This document shows positions 41,952 through 52,805 of a stretch of DNA of 64,000 bases, piece by piece. The notes beneath the pieces were generated by a model. That model made no database searches. It was given only the letters and a program-made list of their open reading frames with translations, and was not told where the DNA came from. The stretch's first letter is position 1, and every line of letters begins with the position of its first letter. Source of the stretch: Azotobacter salinestris (lineage in GTDB: Bacteria > Pseudomonadota > Gammaproteobacteria > Pseudomonadales > Pseudomonadaceae). The position numbers were made by a program, and so were the translations under genes. The DNA is taken from contig NZ_CP045302.1 in NCBI RefSeq assembly GCF_009363155.1, positions 2,013,501 through 2,077,500 on the forward strand, in the 5' to 3' direction.

Positions 41952-42389
41952 ATGCGCAAGACCCTGCTGGTAATGCTGTGCACTGCGGGTATCCACCTGA
42001 CCGCCCACGCCGGCGAGTTCGGCACCGCCGACGAAGCCAAGGCCATGCTCGAAAAGGCCGTGGCAGCGGTCGAGGCCGACAAGGCCTCAGCCCTGGAGAA
42101 GTTCACCAAGGGCGAAGACGGCTTCAAGGATCGCGACCTCTATCCCTACTGCGGCGGCCCGGACGGCACCTTCACCGCGCATCCCACCCTGATCGGCAAA
42201 AGCCTGAAGGAGCTGAAGGACAAGGAAGGCAAGGCCCTGGGCGAGGAAATCTACGCCAAGGCCCAGCCAGGCACGATCAGCGAAGTCTCCTACATGTGGC
42301 CGCGGCCGGGCAGCGATACGCCGGTCGAGAAGGTCACCTTCGTGACCAAGGCCGATGATCAGGTGTGCGTGGTCGGCTACTACAAGTAA
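41952..42389 (+). CDS. Periplasmic single-Cache-domain protein
   Basis: This 145-residue protein has a signal peptide (MRKTLLVMLCTAGIHLTAHA, cut before GEF) and a single Cache_2-like domain: AKAMLEKAVAAVEADKASAL, then FKDRDLYPYCGGPDGTFTAHPTLIGKSL and GTISEVSYMWPRPGSDTPV. Cache domains bind small ligands, but here no kinase or methyl-accepting part is attached. It may be a stand-alone sensor or binding protein; the ligand is unknown. The upstream 234 bases hold its promoter. Confidence 0.85.
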   Translation: MRKTLLVMLCTAGIHLTAHAGEFGTADEAKAMLEKAVAAVEADKASALEKFTKGEDGFKDRDLYPYCGGPDGTFTAHPTLIGKSLKELKDKEGKALGEEIYAKAQPGTISEVSYMWPRPGSDTPVEKVTFVTKADDQVCVVGYYK

Positions 42390-42616
42390 GGCCCCTCCCC
42401 CAGCCACGGCTCCCAGAGGCACGTAGCTGAAGCGACAATTGCCGTGCGCCAGCCTTCTTCGGCGCACGGCAACCGAACAGCCCTCCTCTTGTTTCCTCCC
42501 GACAGACCGCTCCCCCGCGGGCGCCACTCCTCAAGCCCCACGTCCCTTTTCGCAGCTCTCGTCGGCCCGCGCCATTGCGTGCGGTGACGGATGCCGGCAG
42601 CGGCGCGCAGAGCCGC

Positions 42617-42655
42617 CCAAAAACAAAAGGCCCCGCCGGCGATGCCGGCGGGGCC
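42617..42655 (-). terminator. Intrinsic terminator of typA
   Basis: GGCCCCGCCGGC and GCCGGCGGGGCC form a perfect 12-bp stem around GAT (42629-42655). On the minus strand it is followed by TTTTGTTTTT. It lies 24 bases after the typA stop. Confidence 0.85.
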
Positions 42656-42678
42656 CCTGTCACGCGACAGCGGTCCGA

Positions 42679-44499
42679 TCAGACCTTGCTGCGCTCGTAG
42701 CGCTTGCGGTCGTTCTCGTTGAGCAGCTTCTTGCGCAGGCGGATCGACTTCGGCGTCACTTCCACCAGCTCGTCCTCGTCGATGAACTCCAGCGCCTGTT
42801 CGAGGGTGAACTTCAGCGCCGGGGTCAGCTGGATGGTCTCGTCCTTGCCGGAAGCGCGCATGTTGTCGAGCTTCTTGGCCTTGGTCGGGTTGATCACCAG
42901 GTCGTTGTCGCGACTGTGGATGCCGGCCAGCTGGCCTTCGTAGACCTCCTCGCCCGGGGACAGGAACAGCTTGCCGCGATCCTGCAGGGTTTCCAGCGAG
43001 TAGGTCAGCGCGGTGCCGGTGGCCATGGAGACCAGCACGCCGTTCTGGCGGTGGGCCACTTCGCCAGCCTTGATCGGGCCGTAGTGGCTGAAGGTGCTGG
43101 TGAGGATGCCGGTGCCCGAGGTCATGGTCAGGAAGGCGTTGCGAAAGCCGATCAGGCCGCGCGCCGGGATGGTGTATTCGAGACGAATACGGCCCTTGCC
43201 GTCCGGGATCATGTTGGTCAGGTCGCCCTTGCGCAGGCCCATCTGCTCCATCACCGGGCCCTGGTGCTGCTCCTCGATGTCGATGGTGACGCTCTCGTAG
43301 GGCTCCTGCTTCTCGCCGGCCTCGTTCTCGATGATCACCACTTCCGGGCGGCCCACGGCCATCTCGAAGCCCTCGCGGCGCATGGTCTCGATCAGCACCG
43401 AGAGGTGCAGCTCGCCGCGGCCGGACACCTTGAACTTCTCCGGGCTATCGCCCTGCTCGACGCGCAGCGCCACGTTGTGCAGCAGTTCCTTCTCCAGACG
43501 ATCCTTGATGTTGCGGCTGGTGACGAACTTGCCTTCCTTGCCGGCGAACGGCGAATCGTTGACCTGGAAGGTCATGCTCACGGTCGGCTGGTCGACGGTC
43601 AGCGGCGGCAGGGCCTCGACGTTCTGCTGGTCGCACAGGGTGTCGGAGATGTACAGCTCCTCCATGCCGCTGACGCAGACGATGTCGCCGGCCTGGGCTT
43701 CCGGCACTTCGACGCGCTGCAGGCCGTGGTGGCCCATGATCTTCAGGATGCGGCCGTTGCGCTTCTTGCCGTCGGTGCCGATGGCGGTCACCGGGGTGTT
43801 GGACTTGACGGTGCCACGGGCGATGCGGCCGATGCCGATCACGCCGAGGAAGCTGTTGTAGTCCAGCTGGGAGATCTGCATCTGGAACGGGCCCTCGACG
43901 TCCACCACCGGGGCCGGCACGTGGTCGATGATGGCCTGGAACAGGGCGTCCATGTTGTCGTCCATCTTCTCGTGGTCCATGCCGGCGATGCCGTTCAGGG
44001 CACTGGCGTAAACGATCGGGAAGTCGAGCTGCTCGTCAGTGGCGCCGAGGTTGTCGAACAAGTCGAAGATCTGGTCGATCACCCAGTCCGGACGCGCGCC
44101 CGGACGGTCGATCTTGTTGACCACCACGATCGGACGCAGGCCGGCCTTGAACGCCTTCTGGGTCACGAAGCGGGTCTGCGGCATGGGGCCGTCCTGGGCA
44201 TCGACCACCAGCAGCACGGAGTCGACCATGCTCATCACGCGCTCCACCTCGCCGCCGAAGTCGGCGTGCCCGGGGGTGTCGACGATGTTGATGTGGTAGC
44301 CGTTCCACTGGATGGCGGTGTTCTTGGCCAGGATGGTGATGCCGCGCTCCTTTTCCTGGTCGTTGGAGTCCATCACGCGCTCGTTCTCGGCCTCCTTGCG
44401 GTCCAGGGTGCCGGAGAGCTTGAGCAGCTTGTCGACGAGGGTGGTCTTGCCATGGTCGACGTGGGCGATGATGGCGATGTTGCGCAGTTTTTCGATCAC
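42679..44499 (-). CDS. typA: TypA/BipA, ribosome-associated translational GTPase
   Basis: TypA (BipA) is an EF-G-like GTPase that binds the ribosome and helps 50S assembly and adaptation to cold or stress. The 606-residue protein has G1 [10 protein letters not shown], the [13 protein letters not shown]3 motif, [13 protein letters not shown] (G4), elongation-factor domains II, III and V, and the BipA C-terminal part ending [16 protein letters not shown]. It lies downstream of thiI on the same strand, as I recall for Pseudomonas. Confidence 0.97.
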   Translation of the reverse strand: MIEKLRNIAIIAHVDHGKTTLVDKLLKLSGTLDRKEAENERVMDSNDQEKERGITILAKNTAIQWNGYHINIVDTPGHADFGGEVERVMSMVDSVLLVVDAQDGPMPQTRFVTQKAFKAGLRPIVVVNKIDRPGARPDWVIDQIFDLFDNLGATDEQLDFPIVYASALNGIAGMDHEKMDDNMDALFQAIIDHVPAPVVDVEGPFQMQISQLDYNSFLGVIGIGRIARGTVKSNTPVTAIGTDGKKRNGRILKIMGHHGLQRVEVPEAQAGDIVCVSGMEELYISDTLCDQQNVEALPPLTVDQPTVSMTFQVNDSPFAGKEGKFVTSRNIKDRLEKELLHNVALRVEQGDSPEKFKVSGRGELHLSVLIETMRREGFEMAVGRPEVVIIENEAGEKQEPYESVTIDIEEQHQGPVMEQMGLRKGDLTNMIPDGKGRIRLEYTIPARGLIGFRNAFLTMTSGTGILTSTFSHYGPIKAGEVAHRQNGVLVSMATGTALTYSLETLQDRGKLFLSPGEEVYEGQLAGIHSRDNDLVINPTKAKKLDNMRASGKDETIQLTPALKFTLEQALEFIDEDELVEVTPKSIRLRKKLLNENDRKRYERSKV

Positions 44500-44641
44500 G
44501 GTTCTGTCTCTATGAAAGCGTCCAGCTGAAGGCTGGGCGCTGAAAAAAGGAAAGTGGGCCGAACTGGCCGACAGCGACGTTGCGGGCGGTCAGCGGTCGG
44601 GAGGGCGGTGGCGGATACTGCCACCGAGCAGGCCCGGCAAC

Positions 44642-46096
44642 CTATGCCGGACGATAAACGCGCACATTGGCATGCCCCTCGCTCAGAAGATGATGAGCAT
44701 GCAGGCGGCTCATGACACCCTTGTCGCAATAAAGGAGATATTGACGGTTGGTGTCCAGCTCCTTGAAACGGTTGTTCAGCGCGTAGAAGGGCAGCGTCCG
44801 CACCTCGATGCCGGGAAGCGTGAGCGGCTCGTCCTCGGCCGTGTCCGGATGGCGGATGTCGAGGACGATCTGTCCGGCCAGCGCCTCGCGGACCTCCTCC
44901 ACGCGGATCTCCTCGCCCAGTTCGTCGATCACCCGGTCGATCGGCACCAGGCGGGCGCGCTCCAGGGCGCGCTCGAGGATCGCCATGTCGAACTGGCGCT
45001 CCTCGTACTCGATGCGCTCGCGCTTCGCGCGGGTGGTCGGGTTCACCGAGATCACCCCGCAGTATTCGGGCATGTTCTTGGCGAACTCGGCGGTGCCGAT
45101 GTGCGTCGCGGTGTCGATGATGTCCTGCTTGTGGCTGGCGACCAGCGGGCGCAGCACCAGCATGTCGGTGGCCGAATCGATCACCGAAAGGTTCGGCAGG
45201 GTTTGGCTGGAGACCTGGGAAATGGCTTCGCCGGTGACCAGTGCGTCGATCTTCAGGCGCTCGGCGATGCGCGTGGCGGCGCGCAGCATCATGCGCTTCA
45301 ACACCACGCCCATCTGGCTGTTGTCGACCTTGCCGAGGATCTCGCCGACCACTTCCTCGAAGGGCACGCTGACGAACAGCACGCGCTGCGAGCTGCCGTA
45401 CTTCTGCCACAGGTAGTGGGCGACTTCCATCACCCCCAGTTCGTGGGCGCGTCCGCCCAGGTTGAAGAAGCAGAAATGGCTGAGCAGGCCGCGGCGCATC
45501 ATCTGGAAGGCCGCCACGGTGGAATCGAAACCGCCGGACATCAGCACCAGGGTCTGCTCCAGGGCGCCCAGCGGGTAACCGCCGACGCTGTCGTGCTGGC
45601 TATGGATGACGAACAGGCGCTGATCACGGATCTCCATGCGCACCTCCACTTCCGGAGCGCTCAGCGAGATGCCCGCGGCGCCGCACTGCTGGCGCAGGCA
45701 GCCGCCCACATAGCGCTCCACCTCCATCGAGGTGAAGGAGTGCTTGCCGGCGCGCTTGCAGCGTACGGCGAAGATCTTGCCGGGCAGTTGCGCAGCGTAG
45801 TGGCGCTTGCACTTTTCCAGGATGTCGTCGAAGTCGCCCAGGGGGTACTCGTGCACCTCGAGGAAGTGGGCGATGCCGGGCGTGCAGCTCAGCCGCTCGA
45901 CCATCTCGCGCAGAAGGCGCGGATCCTCGACTGCGGTCTCCACCTCGAGGTTGTCCCATACGCCGGTCACCGCCAGGTCCGGATCGAGGTCGCGCAGCAC
46001 GGTGCGGATGTTCTTCGCCAACTGGCGAATGAAGCGCTTGCGCACCGGCGGGCTCTTGATGGTGATTTCCGGAAAGACCTTGACGATGAGTTTCAT
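44642..46096 (-). CDS. thiI: ThiI, tRNA 4-thiouridine synthase/thiamine sulfur transfer
   Basis: ThiI makes 4-thiouridine at tRNA position 8 and supplies sulfur for the thiazole of thiamine. The 484-residue protein has an N-terminal ferredoxin-like and THUMP region (residues 1-165), the PP-loop [11 protein letters not shown], and a C-terminal rhodanese domain with the catalytic Cys in [16 protein letters not shown]. It is divergent from glnA across 324 bases. Confidence 0.96.
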   Translation of the reverse strand: MKLIVKVFPEITIKSPPVRKRFIRQLAKNIRTVLRDLDPDLAVTGVWDNLEVETAVEDPRLLREMVERLSCTPGIAHFLEVHEYPLGDFDDILEKCKRHYAAQLPGKIFAVRCKRAGKHSFTSMEVERYVGGCLRQQCGAAGISLSAPEVEVRMEIRDQRLFVIHSQHDSVGGYPLGALEQTLVLMSGGFDSTVAAFQMMRRGLLSHFCFFNLGGRAHELGVMEVAHYLWQKYGSSQRVLFVSVPFEEVVGEILGKVDNSQMGVVLKRMMLRAATRIAERLKIDALVTGEAISQVSSQTLPNLSVIDSATDMLVLRPLVASHKQDIIDTATHIGTAEFAKNMPEYCGVISVNPTTRAKRERIEYEERQFDMAILERALERARLVPIDRVIDELGEEIRVEEVREALAGQIVLDIRHPDTAEDEPLTLPGIEVRTLPFYALNNRFKELDTNRQYLLYCDKGVMSRLHAHHLLSEGHANVRVYRPA

Positions 46097-46187
46097 GGAG
46101 GCAGCACGGGCCGGACAGGCAAAAAGGGGGCGAGATTATAGCGGATCTTGCTCAAGGCTTGACCAATTATCGGCAGGCCTGCGCACC

Positions 46188-46203
46188 TGCACCAAAATGA
46201 AAC
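46188..46203 (+). promoter_or_regulatory. Candidate NtrC half-site upstream of glnA
   Basis: TGCACCAAAATGAAAC matches one arm (TGCACC) of the NtrC operator TGCACC-N5-GGTGCA, but the second arm is not conserved. It lies about 105-120 bases upstream of the sigma-54 promoter, a normal enhancer distance. NtrC binding is inferred from position and the half match. Confidence 0.35.
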
Positions 46204-46307
46204 AAAACACCTGATCCAGGCACATAAATCGGGCGCAACTTTCCGCCACAATAGCCGGCACCGGAATGGCAGGTCTGGCCGAGAGCCCTTTCTTACCTCC
46301 CGAGCAG

Positions 46308-46323
46308 TGGCATGAAACTTGCT
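46308..46323 (+). promoter_or_regulatory. Sigma-54 promoter of glnA
   Basis: TGGCATG-AAAC-TTGCT matches the -24/-12 consensus TGGCAYG-N4-TTGCW, with GG and GC exactly ten bases apart. Transcription would start near 46334, giving a leader of about 87 bases. Nitrogen control by NtrC is expected for glnA and fits the ntrB/ntrC genes downstream. Confidence 0.78.
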
Positions 46324-46420
46324 CTCTTGTGGCGCGACTTGCCTTGGCGGATGATCGCCGCCCGGTTTTACCCGAATTCCCCGAGGGCCTTTTCGAGGCT
46401 CTCTCCACCTGGAGGACAAC

Positions 46421-47824
46421 ATGTCGAAGTCGCTTCAACTGATCAAAGAACATGACGTGAAGTGGATTGATCTGCGCTTCACCGACACCAAAGGCAAGCA
46501 GCAACACGTAACCATGCCGGCGCGTGACGTGGACGACGACTTCTTCGAATACGGCAAGATGTTCGACGGCTCCTCCATCGCCGGCTGGAAAGGCATCGAA
46601 GCTTCCGACATGATCCTGATGCCGGACGACAGCACCGCCGTGCTGGATCCGTTCACCGAAGAGCCGACCCTGATCATCGTCTGCGACATCATCGAGCCTT
46701 CGACCATGCAGGGCTACGATCGCGACCCGCGCGCCATCGCCCGTCGCGCCGAGGAATACCTGAAGTCCACCGGCATCGGCGACACCGCCTTCTTCGGTCC
46801 GGAGCCCGAGTTCTTCATCTTCGACGAAGTGAAGTTCAAGTCCGACATCTCCGGCTCCATGTTCAAGATCTTCTCCGAGCAGGCCTCCTGGAACACCGAC
46901 GCCGACATCGAGAACGGCAACAAGGGTCACCGTCCGGGCGTCAAGGGCGGCTACTTCCCGGTTCCGCCGGTCGATCATGACCACGAAATCCGCACCGCCA
47001 TGTGCAACGCCCTCGAAGAGATGGGCCTGAAGGTCGAAGTGCACCACCACGAAGTGGCCACCGCCGGCCAGAACGAGATCGGCGTCAGCTTCAACACCCT
47101 GGTGGCCAAGGCCGACGAAGTGCAGACCCTGAAGTACTGCGTGCACAACGTCGCCGACGCCTACGGCAAGACCGTGACCTTCATGCCGAAGCCGCTGTAC
47201 GGCGACAACGGTTCGGGCATGCACGTGCACATCTCCATCGCCAAAGACGGAAAGAACACCTTCGCTGGCGAAGGCTATGCCGGCCTGTCCGAGACCGCCC
47301 TGTACTTCATCGGCGGCATCATCAAGCACGGCAAGGCGCTGAACGGCTTCACCAACCCGTCGACCAACTCCTACAAGCGTCTGGTCCCGGGCTTCGAAGC
47401 CCCGGTCATGCTGGCCTACTCGGCCCGTAACCGTTCCGCCTCCATCCGCATCCCCTACGTCAACAGCCCGAAAGCCCGCCGCATCGAGGCGCGCTTCCCG
47501 GACCCGGCGGCCAACCCCTACCTGGCCTTCGCCGCTCTGCTGATGGCCGGTCTGGACGGCATCCAGAACAAGATCCACCCCGGCGATGCCGCCGACAAGA
47601 ACCTGTACGACCTGCCGCCGGAAGAGGCCAAGGAAATCCCGCAGGTATGCGGCAGCCTGAAGGAAGCCCTGGAAGAGCTGGACAAGGGCCGCGCCTTCCT
47701 GACCAAGGGCGGCGTCTTCTCCGACGACTTCATCGATGCCTACATCGAGCTGAAGTCCGAGGAAGAGATCAAGGTGCGCACCTTCGTGCACCCGCTGGAA
47801 TACGACCTGTACTACAGCGTCTAA
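46421..47824 (+). CDS. glnA: GlnA, type I glutamine synthetase
   Basis: GlnA makes glutamine from glutamate, ammonium and ATP, the main route of ammonium assimilation. The 467-residue type I-beta enzyme has [20 protein letters not shown] (metal-binding glutamates), [20 protein letters not shown] and the adenylylation-loop tyrosine in [10 protein letters not shown] near residue 397, so GlnE-type control is expected. A sigma-54 promoter lies upstream and ntrB/ntrC downstream. Confidence 0.98.
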   Translation: MSKSLQLIKEHDVKWIDLRFTDTKGKQQHVTMPARDVDDDFFEYGKMFDGSSIAGWKGIEASDMILMPDDSTAVLDPFTEEPTLIIVCDIIEPSTMQGYDRDPRAIARRAEEYLKSTGIGDTAFFGPEPEFFIFDEVKFKSDISGSMFKIFSEQASWNTDADIENGNKGHRPGVKGGYFPVPPVDHDHEIRTAMCNALEEMGLKVEVHHHEVATAGQNEIGVSFNTLVAKADEVQTLKYCVHNVADAYGKTVTFMPKPLYGDNGSGMHVHISIAKDGKNTFAGEGYAGLSETALYFIGGIIKHGKALNGFTNPSTNSYKRLVPGFEAPVMLAYSARNRSASIRIPYVNSPKARRIEARFPDPAANPYLAFAALLMAGLDGIQNKIHPGDAADKNLYDLPPEEAKEIPQVCGSLKEALEELDKGRAFLTKGGVFSDDFIDAYIELKSEEEIKVRTFVHPLEYDLYYSV

Positions 47825-47842
47825 GCCAGCCGGCAGCATTGG

Positions 47843-47871
47843 AAGGCCTCCCTCGGGAGGCCTTTCTTTTT
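47843..47871 (+). terminator. Intrinsic terminator of glnA
   Basis: AAGGCCTCCC and GGGAGGCCTT form a tight stem with a two-to-three-base loop followed by TCTTTTT, 19 bases after the glnA stop codon. Confidence 0.88.
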
Positions 47872-47966
47872 GAGTGATCGCCGTAACGCTCCGATATCCC
47901 CGGACTTGCCAGCCCACAGCAGCAGTGCAAGGCTTCATCCAACGAGTTTCGCGGAAGCCCTCTCCC

Positions 47967-48479
47967 ATGCGCAGCATATTGCCCGGCCTGCTTCTGCTGC
48001 TGGCCCTTCCAGCCGGCGCGGAGATCTACAAGTACCTCGATGCCAACGGCAACCCTGTCTTCAGCAACCAGCCACCCGAGGGCGTGGCCGCGGAAAAGGT
48101 CGAGTTGCCGGCGCCCAGCATCGTCACCCCGCCCCCTCCCGACCCGGCGGACGCGGCCAAACGCAAGGAGCAAGCGGCAGAGGCCCGCTATAGCCGCCTC
48201 GAGCTGACCGGCATTCCGGACGGCGAATCCCTGCGTGCCAACAACGGCAGCCTCAGTGTCGACGTGGCCATCGAGCCCATGCTGCGCCCCGGCCACAGCC
48301 TGCGCCTGCTGCTGGACGGCCAGCCCTACGGACAGCCCGGCAGGGCCACCCGCCTGCAACTGGTCAACGTCGATCGCGGCGAACACAGCCTGGCAGTGGA
48401 AGTGCTCGCCGGCGACCGCTCCCTTCAGCAGAGCGCTCCGCTCGTGTTCACCGTCCAGCGGGTCCATCGGCGCAGATAG
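47967..48479 (+). CDS. DUF4124-domain secreted protein (first of a pair)
   Basis: This 170-residue exported protein has a signal peptide (SILPGLLLLLALPAGA, cut before EIYKY) and the DUF4124 pattern EIYKYLDANGNPVFSNQPP at the mature N-terminus. A proline-rich linker and an immunoglobulin-like second half (LRPGHSLRLLLDGQPYG) follow. The function is unknown. ATG 47967 is chosen because it makes the signal peptide. It is followed 8 bases later by a paralogue. Confidence 0.83.
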   Translation: MRSILPGLLLLLALPAGAEIYKYLDANGNPVFSNQPPEGVAAEKVELPAPSIVTPPPPDPADAAKRKEQAAEARYSRLELTGIPDGESLRANNGSLSVDVAIEPMLRPGHSLRLLLDGQPYGQPGRATRLQLVNVDRGEHSLAVEVLAGDRSLQQSAPLVFTVQRVHRRR

Positions 48480-48487
48480 ACGACTCC

Positions 48488-49099
48488 ATGCGAATCCTTC
48501 CCCTCTGCCTGGCCCTGCTCGCCTTTCCGGCGCCGGCCGAGATCTACAGCCATGTCGACGAGCAGGGCAATCGGGTCTTCACCGACCAGCCCCGGGGCGA
48601 CGCGCCGGCGATCCGCCTGAACCCGACCAACAGCATGTCCGCTGTGCCGACGGCACAGCCCACACGGGAAAATTCCGCCCCCCGGACGAAGAAGCCCGGC
48701 TATCGCTGGCTGCGCATTGTCGATCCGGAGCCCGATGCCACCCTGCGCGACGCCAGCGTACTGACGGTGACGGCTGCCAGCGAGCCCGCCCTGCATCCCG
48801 GCCACCGCTACCGGCTGCGCCTCGACGGTACGCCGGCCGGTCCGGGCGGGGCGGAACCGGTCTTTTTCCTGGACAGCCTGGAACGCGGCACCCATCTGCT
48901 GGTCGTGGAAATCCTCGATGCCGAAGGCCGCCCTCTGGAGAGCAGCCCCGAGCAGGCCGTGCACGTGAAGCGCCCCTCGCTGATCCAGAAGCGCCTGGCC
49001 AGCCCCTGCCAGCTCGCCGATTACGGGGTGCGTCCCGAGTGTCCGCTGAAGGACAAGCCAGCCCAGAAGCGGGACATCCCCTACGTGCCCGTCCTGTGA
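48488..49099 (+). CDS. DUF4124-domain secreted protein (second of a pair)
   Basis: This 203-residue paralogue of the preceding gene has the signal MRILPLCLALLAFPAPA, the DUF4124 stretch EIYSHVDEQGNRVFTDQPRG, and a second half with LHPGHRYRLRLDGTPAG aligning to the neighbour's LRPGHSLRLLLDG. It has a longer basic C-terminus with two cysteines. The pair between glnA and ntrB recalls other Pseudomonas chromosomes. The role is unknown. Confidence 0.83.
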   Translation: MRILPLCLALLAFPAPAEIYSHVDEQGNRVFTDQPRGDAPAIRLNPTNSMSAVPTAQPTRENSAPRTKKPGYRWLRIVDPEPDATLRDASVLTVTAASEPALHPGHRYRLRLDGTPAGPGGAEPVFFLDSLERGTHLLVVEILDAEGRPLESSPEQAVHVKRPSLIQKRLASPCQLADYGVRPECPLKDKPAQKRDIPYVPVL

Positions 49100-49279
49100 A
49101 TCCCGCCCTGTTTTGGGGCAACTTACAGCCTACCCTTCTATACTGTCCCCATATTGGATCATCTCCTGTCCGCGAGGCGCGCCAAAAGTCGGCATGGAGC
49201 ACGCTTTCTCGCCTCCCTGAAATTCCGGTGCATTTTTTGCATTTGCCGACCCGACGCCGGAGCCCTGGTAAACCAGCCA

Positions 49280-50361
49280 ATGCCTGATAACGACAACCTG
49301 CACCGCCTGCTGCTGGACAACCTGACCACCGCCACCATCCTGCTCGACGGCGAGCTGCGCCTGGAGTACATGAACCCGGCCGCGGAAATGCTGCTGGCCG
49401 TCAGCGGCCAGCGCAGTCACGGACAATTCATCAGCGAACTCTTCACCGAGTCCCCCGAAGCCCTGATCTCCCTGCGCCAGGCCGTGGCCGAGGCGCACCC
49501 GTTCACCAAGCGCGAGGCCCAGCTCACTTCGCTGACCGGCAAGACCCAGACGGTGGATTACGCGGTGACCCCGGTCATCAACCAGGGGCAGACCCTACTG
49601 CTGCTGGAGGTCTATCCACGCGACCGCCTGCTGCGGATCACCAAGGAGGAGGCCCAGCTGTCCAAGCAGGAAACTACCAAGCTGCTGGTGCGTGGTCTGG
49701 CCCACGAGATCAAGAACCCGCTCGGCGGTATCCGCGGCGCGGCGCAGCTGCTCGCCCGCGAACTGCCGGACGAGGCCCTGAAGGATTACACCAACGTCAT
49801 CATCGAAGAGGCCGACCGTCTGCGCAATCTGGTGGATCGCATGCTCGGCTCGAACAAGCTGCCGTCGCTGGCGATGACCAACATCCACGAGGTGCTGGAG
49901 CGGGTCTGCAGCCTGGTGATGGCGGAAAGCGAGGGGCGCATCGTGCTGGTGCGCGACTACGACCCGAGCATCCCGGAGCTCTTGATCGACCGCGAGCAGA
50001 TGATCCAGGCGGTGCTCAACATCGCGCGCAATGCCATGCAGGCGCTGACCGGCCAGAGCGATCTGCGCCTCGGCCGCATCCAGCTGCGCACCCGCACCCT
50101 GCGCCAGTTCACCATCGGCCACGTTCGCCATCGCCTGGTCTGCCAGGTGGAGATCATCGACAACGGCCCCGGCATCCCCGCCGAACTACAGGAAACCATG
50201 TTCTATCCCATGGTCAGCGGCCGTCCGGACGGTACCGGACTGGGCCTGGCCATTACCCAGAACATCATCAGCCAGCACCAGGGCCTGATCGAATGCGAGA
50301 GCCATCCCGGCCATACCCGCTTCTCGATCTATCTGCCGCTGGATCTAGGAGCCTCATCTTC

Positions 50362-50365
<4 letters not shown>
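49280..50365 (+). CDS. ntrB: NtrB (GlnL), nitrogen-regulation sensor kinase/phosphatase
   Basis: NtrB phosphorylates or dephosphorylates NtrC according to nitrogen status, under control of PII protein. The 361-residue cytoplasmic protein has an N-terminal PAS domain (LHRLLLDNLTTATILLDGEL), the H-box GLAHEIKNPLGG, and the ATP-binding N-, G1- and G2-boxes (NIARNAMQAL, IDNGPGIP, GTGLGLAI). ATG 49280 is chosen over upstream in-frame starts, which would add residues without similarity. It shares ATGA with ntrC. Confidence 0.95.
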
Positions 50366-51798
<1,433 letters not shown>

Positions 51799-51818
51799 CC
51801 CCCCATCCTTCATCTTCC

Positions 51819-51843
51819 GGCCCGCCTTGTGCGGGCCTTTTTC
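51819..51843 (+). terminator. Intrinsic terminator of ntrBC
   Basis: GGCCCGC and GCGGGCC pair around CTTGT and are followed by TTTTTC, about 20 bases after the ntrC stop. Confidence 0.85.
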
Positions 51844-52081
51844 ATTCGGACCACGGCACGCATGCCGCCGCATGGGCCAAAGCTCTGCGAAAACAATCTT
51901 TTCGACATGCCGGGGTTGTATCGTGCAGCGGCCGGCCCCATATCGGCTGTTCGGCGCATGCAATCGCCCGAATCTTCGATTGACCGGGACAATGAACCCT
52001 ATGCGGTCAATCAATGAAGGTTTTTCCCGGGATCGCGTAACATCGCCCCTGATTTCCCCATCCACAAAAAGGAGTTCGCAG

Positions 52082-52645
52082 ATGTCTCTGATCAACACTG
52101 AAGTCAAGCCGTTCAAAGCCACCGCCTACCACAACGGCAAGTTCATCGACGTCACCGAAGCCGATCTGAAAGGAAAGTGGTCCGTATTCTTCTTCTACCC
52201 GGCCGACTTCACCTTCATCTGCCCGACCGAACTGGGCGATCTGGCCGACAACTACGCCGAATTCCAGAAGCTGGGCGTTGAAATCTACGCCGTGTCCACC
52301 GACACCCACTTCACCCACAAGGCTTGGCACGACAGCTCCGAAACCGTCAAGAAGCTGCAGTTCCCGATGATCGGCGATCCGACTCTGGCCATCTCCCGCA
52401 ACTTCGAAGTGCTGATCGAAGAAGCCGGCCTGGCCGAGCGCGGCACCTTCGTCCTCGACCCGCAGGGCAAAATCCAGATCATCGAGCTGAACGCCGGCAA
52501 CGTCGGCCGTGACGCCAACGAACTGCTGCGCAAGATCAAGGCTGCCCAGTACGTTGCCGCCCACCCGGGCGAAGTCTGCCCGGCCAAGTGGAAGGAAGGC
52601 GAAGGCACCCTGAAGCCGTCGCTGGATCTGGTCGGCAAGATCTAA
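52082..52645 (+). CDS. ahpC: AhpC-type peroxiredoxin
   Basis: This 187-residue typical two-cysteine peroxiredoxin reduces hydrogen peroxide and alkyl hydroperoxides in the cytoplasm. The peroxidatic cysteine is in FTFICPTEL and the resolving one in [10 protein letters not shown] near the C-terminus. The start at ATG 52082 follows AGGAG; the longer open frame upstream is noncoding. The reductase AhpF is not next to it. The region about 51850-52080 should hold its promoter, but no OxyR site was recognised with confidence. Confidence 0.95.
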   Translation: MSLINTEVKPFKATAYHNGKFIDVTEADLKGKWSVFFFYPADFTFICPTELGDLADNYAEFQKLGVEIYAVSTDTHFTHKAWHDSSETVKKLQFPMIGDPTLAISRNFEVLIEEAGLAERGTFVLDPQGKIQIIELNAGNVGRDANELLRKIKAAQYVAAHPGEVCPAKWKEGEGTLKPSLDLVGKI

Positions 52646-52698
52646 GTCGCCCCAGACCACCGCGCCACGGGGCCGCAACCGGCTCCCTGCCGCATAAG

Positions 52699-52735
52699 AA
52701 AACGCCCGGTCGCGCTGCGCGCCGGGCGTTTTTCA
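52699..52735 (+). terminator. Intrinsic terminator after ahpC
   Basis: AACGCCCGG and CCGGGCGTT form a perfect 9-bp stem (52701-52730) followed by TTTC. Because of the A-tract before the stem it may also act on the minus strand. Confidence 0.8.
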
Positions 52736-52805
52736 TTACAGACGGGCGGCTTGGCGGCCGTAGGGTGGGAAACCGCGCCAGCGTTTTCCACCATGGTTTA
52801 CGCCC

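Noticed and set aside
51850..52080. OxyR-binding site before ahpC
   Set aside because: Only loose ATCG-like repeats are present; the ATAG-N7-CTAT pattern was not found convincingly.
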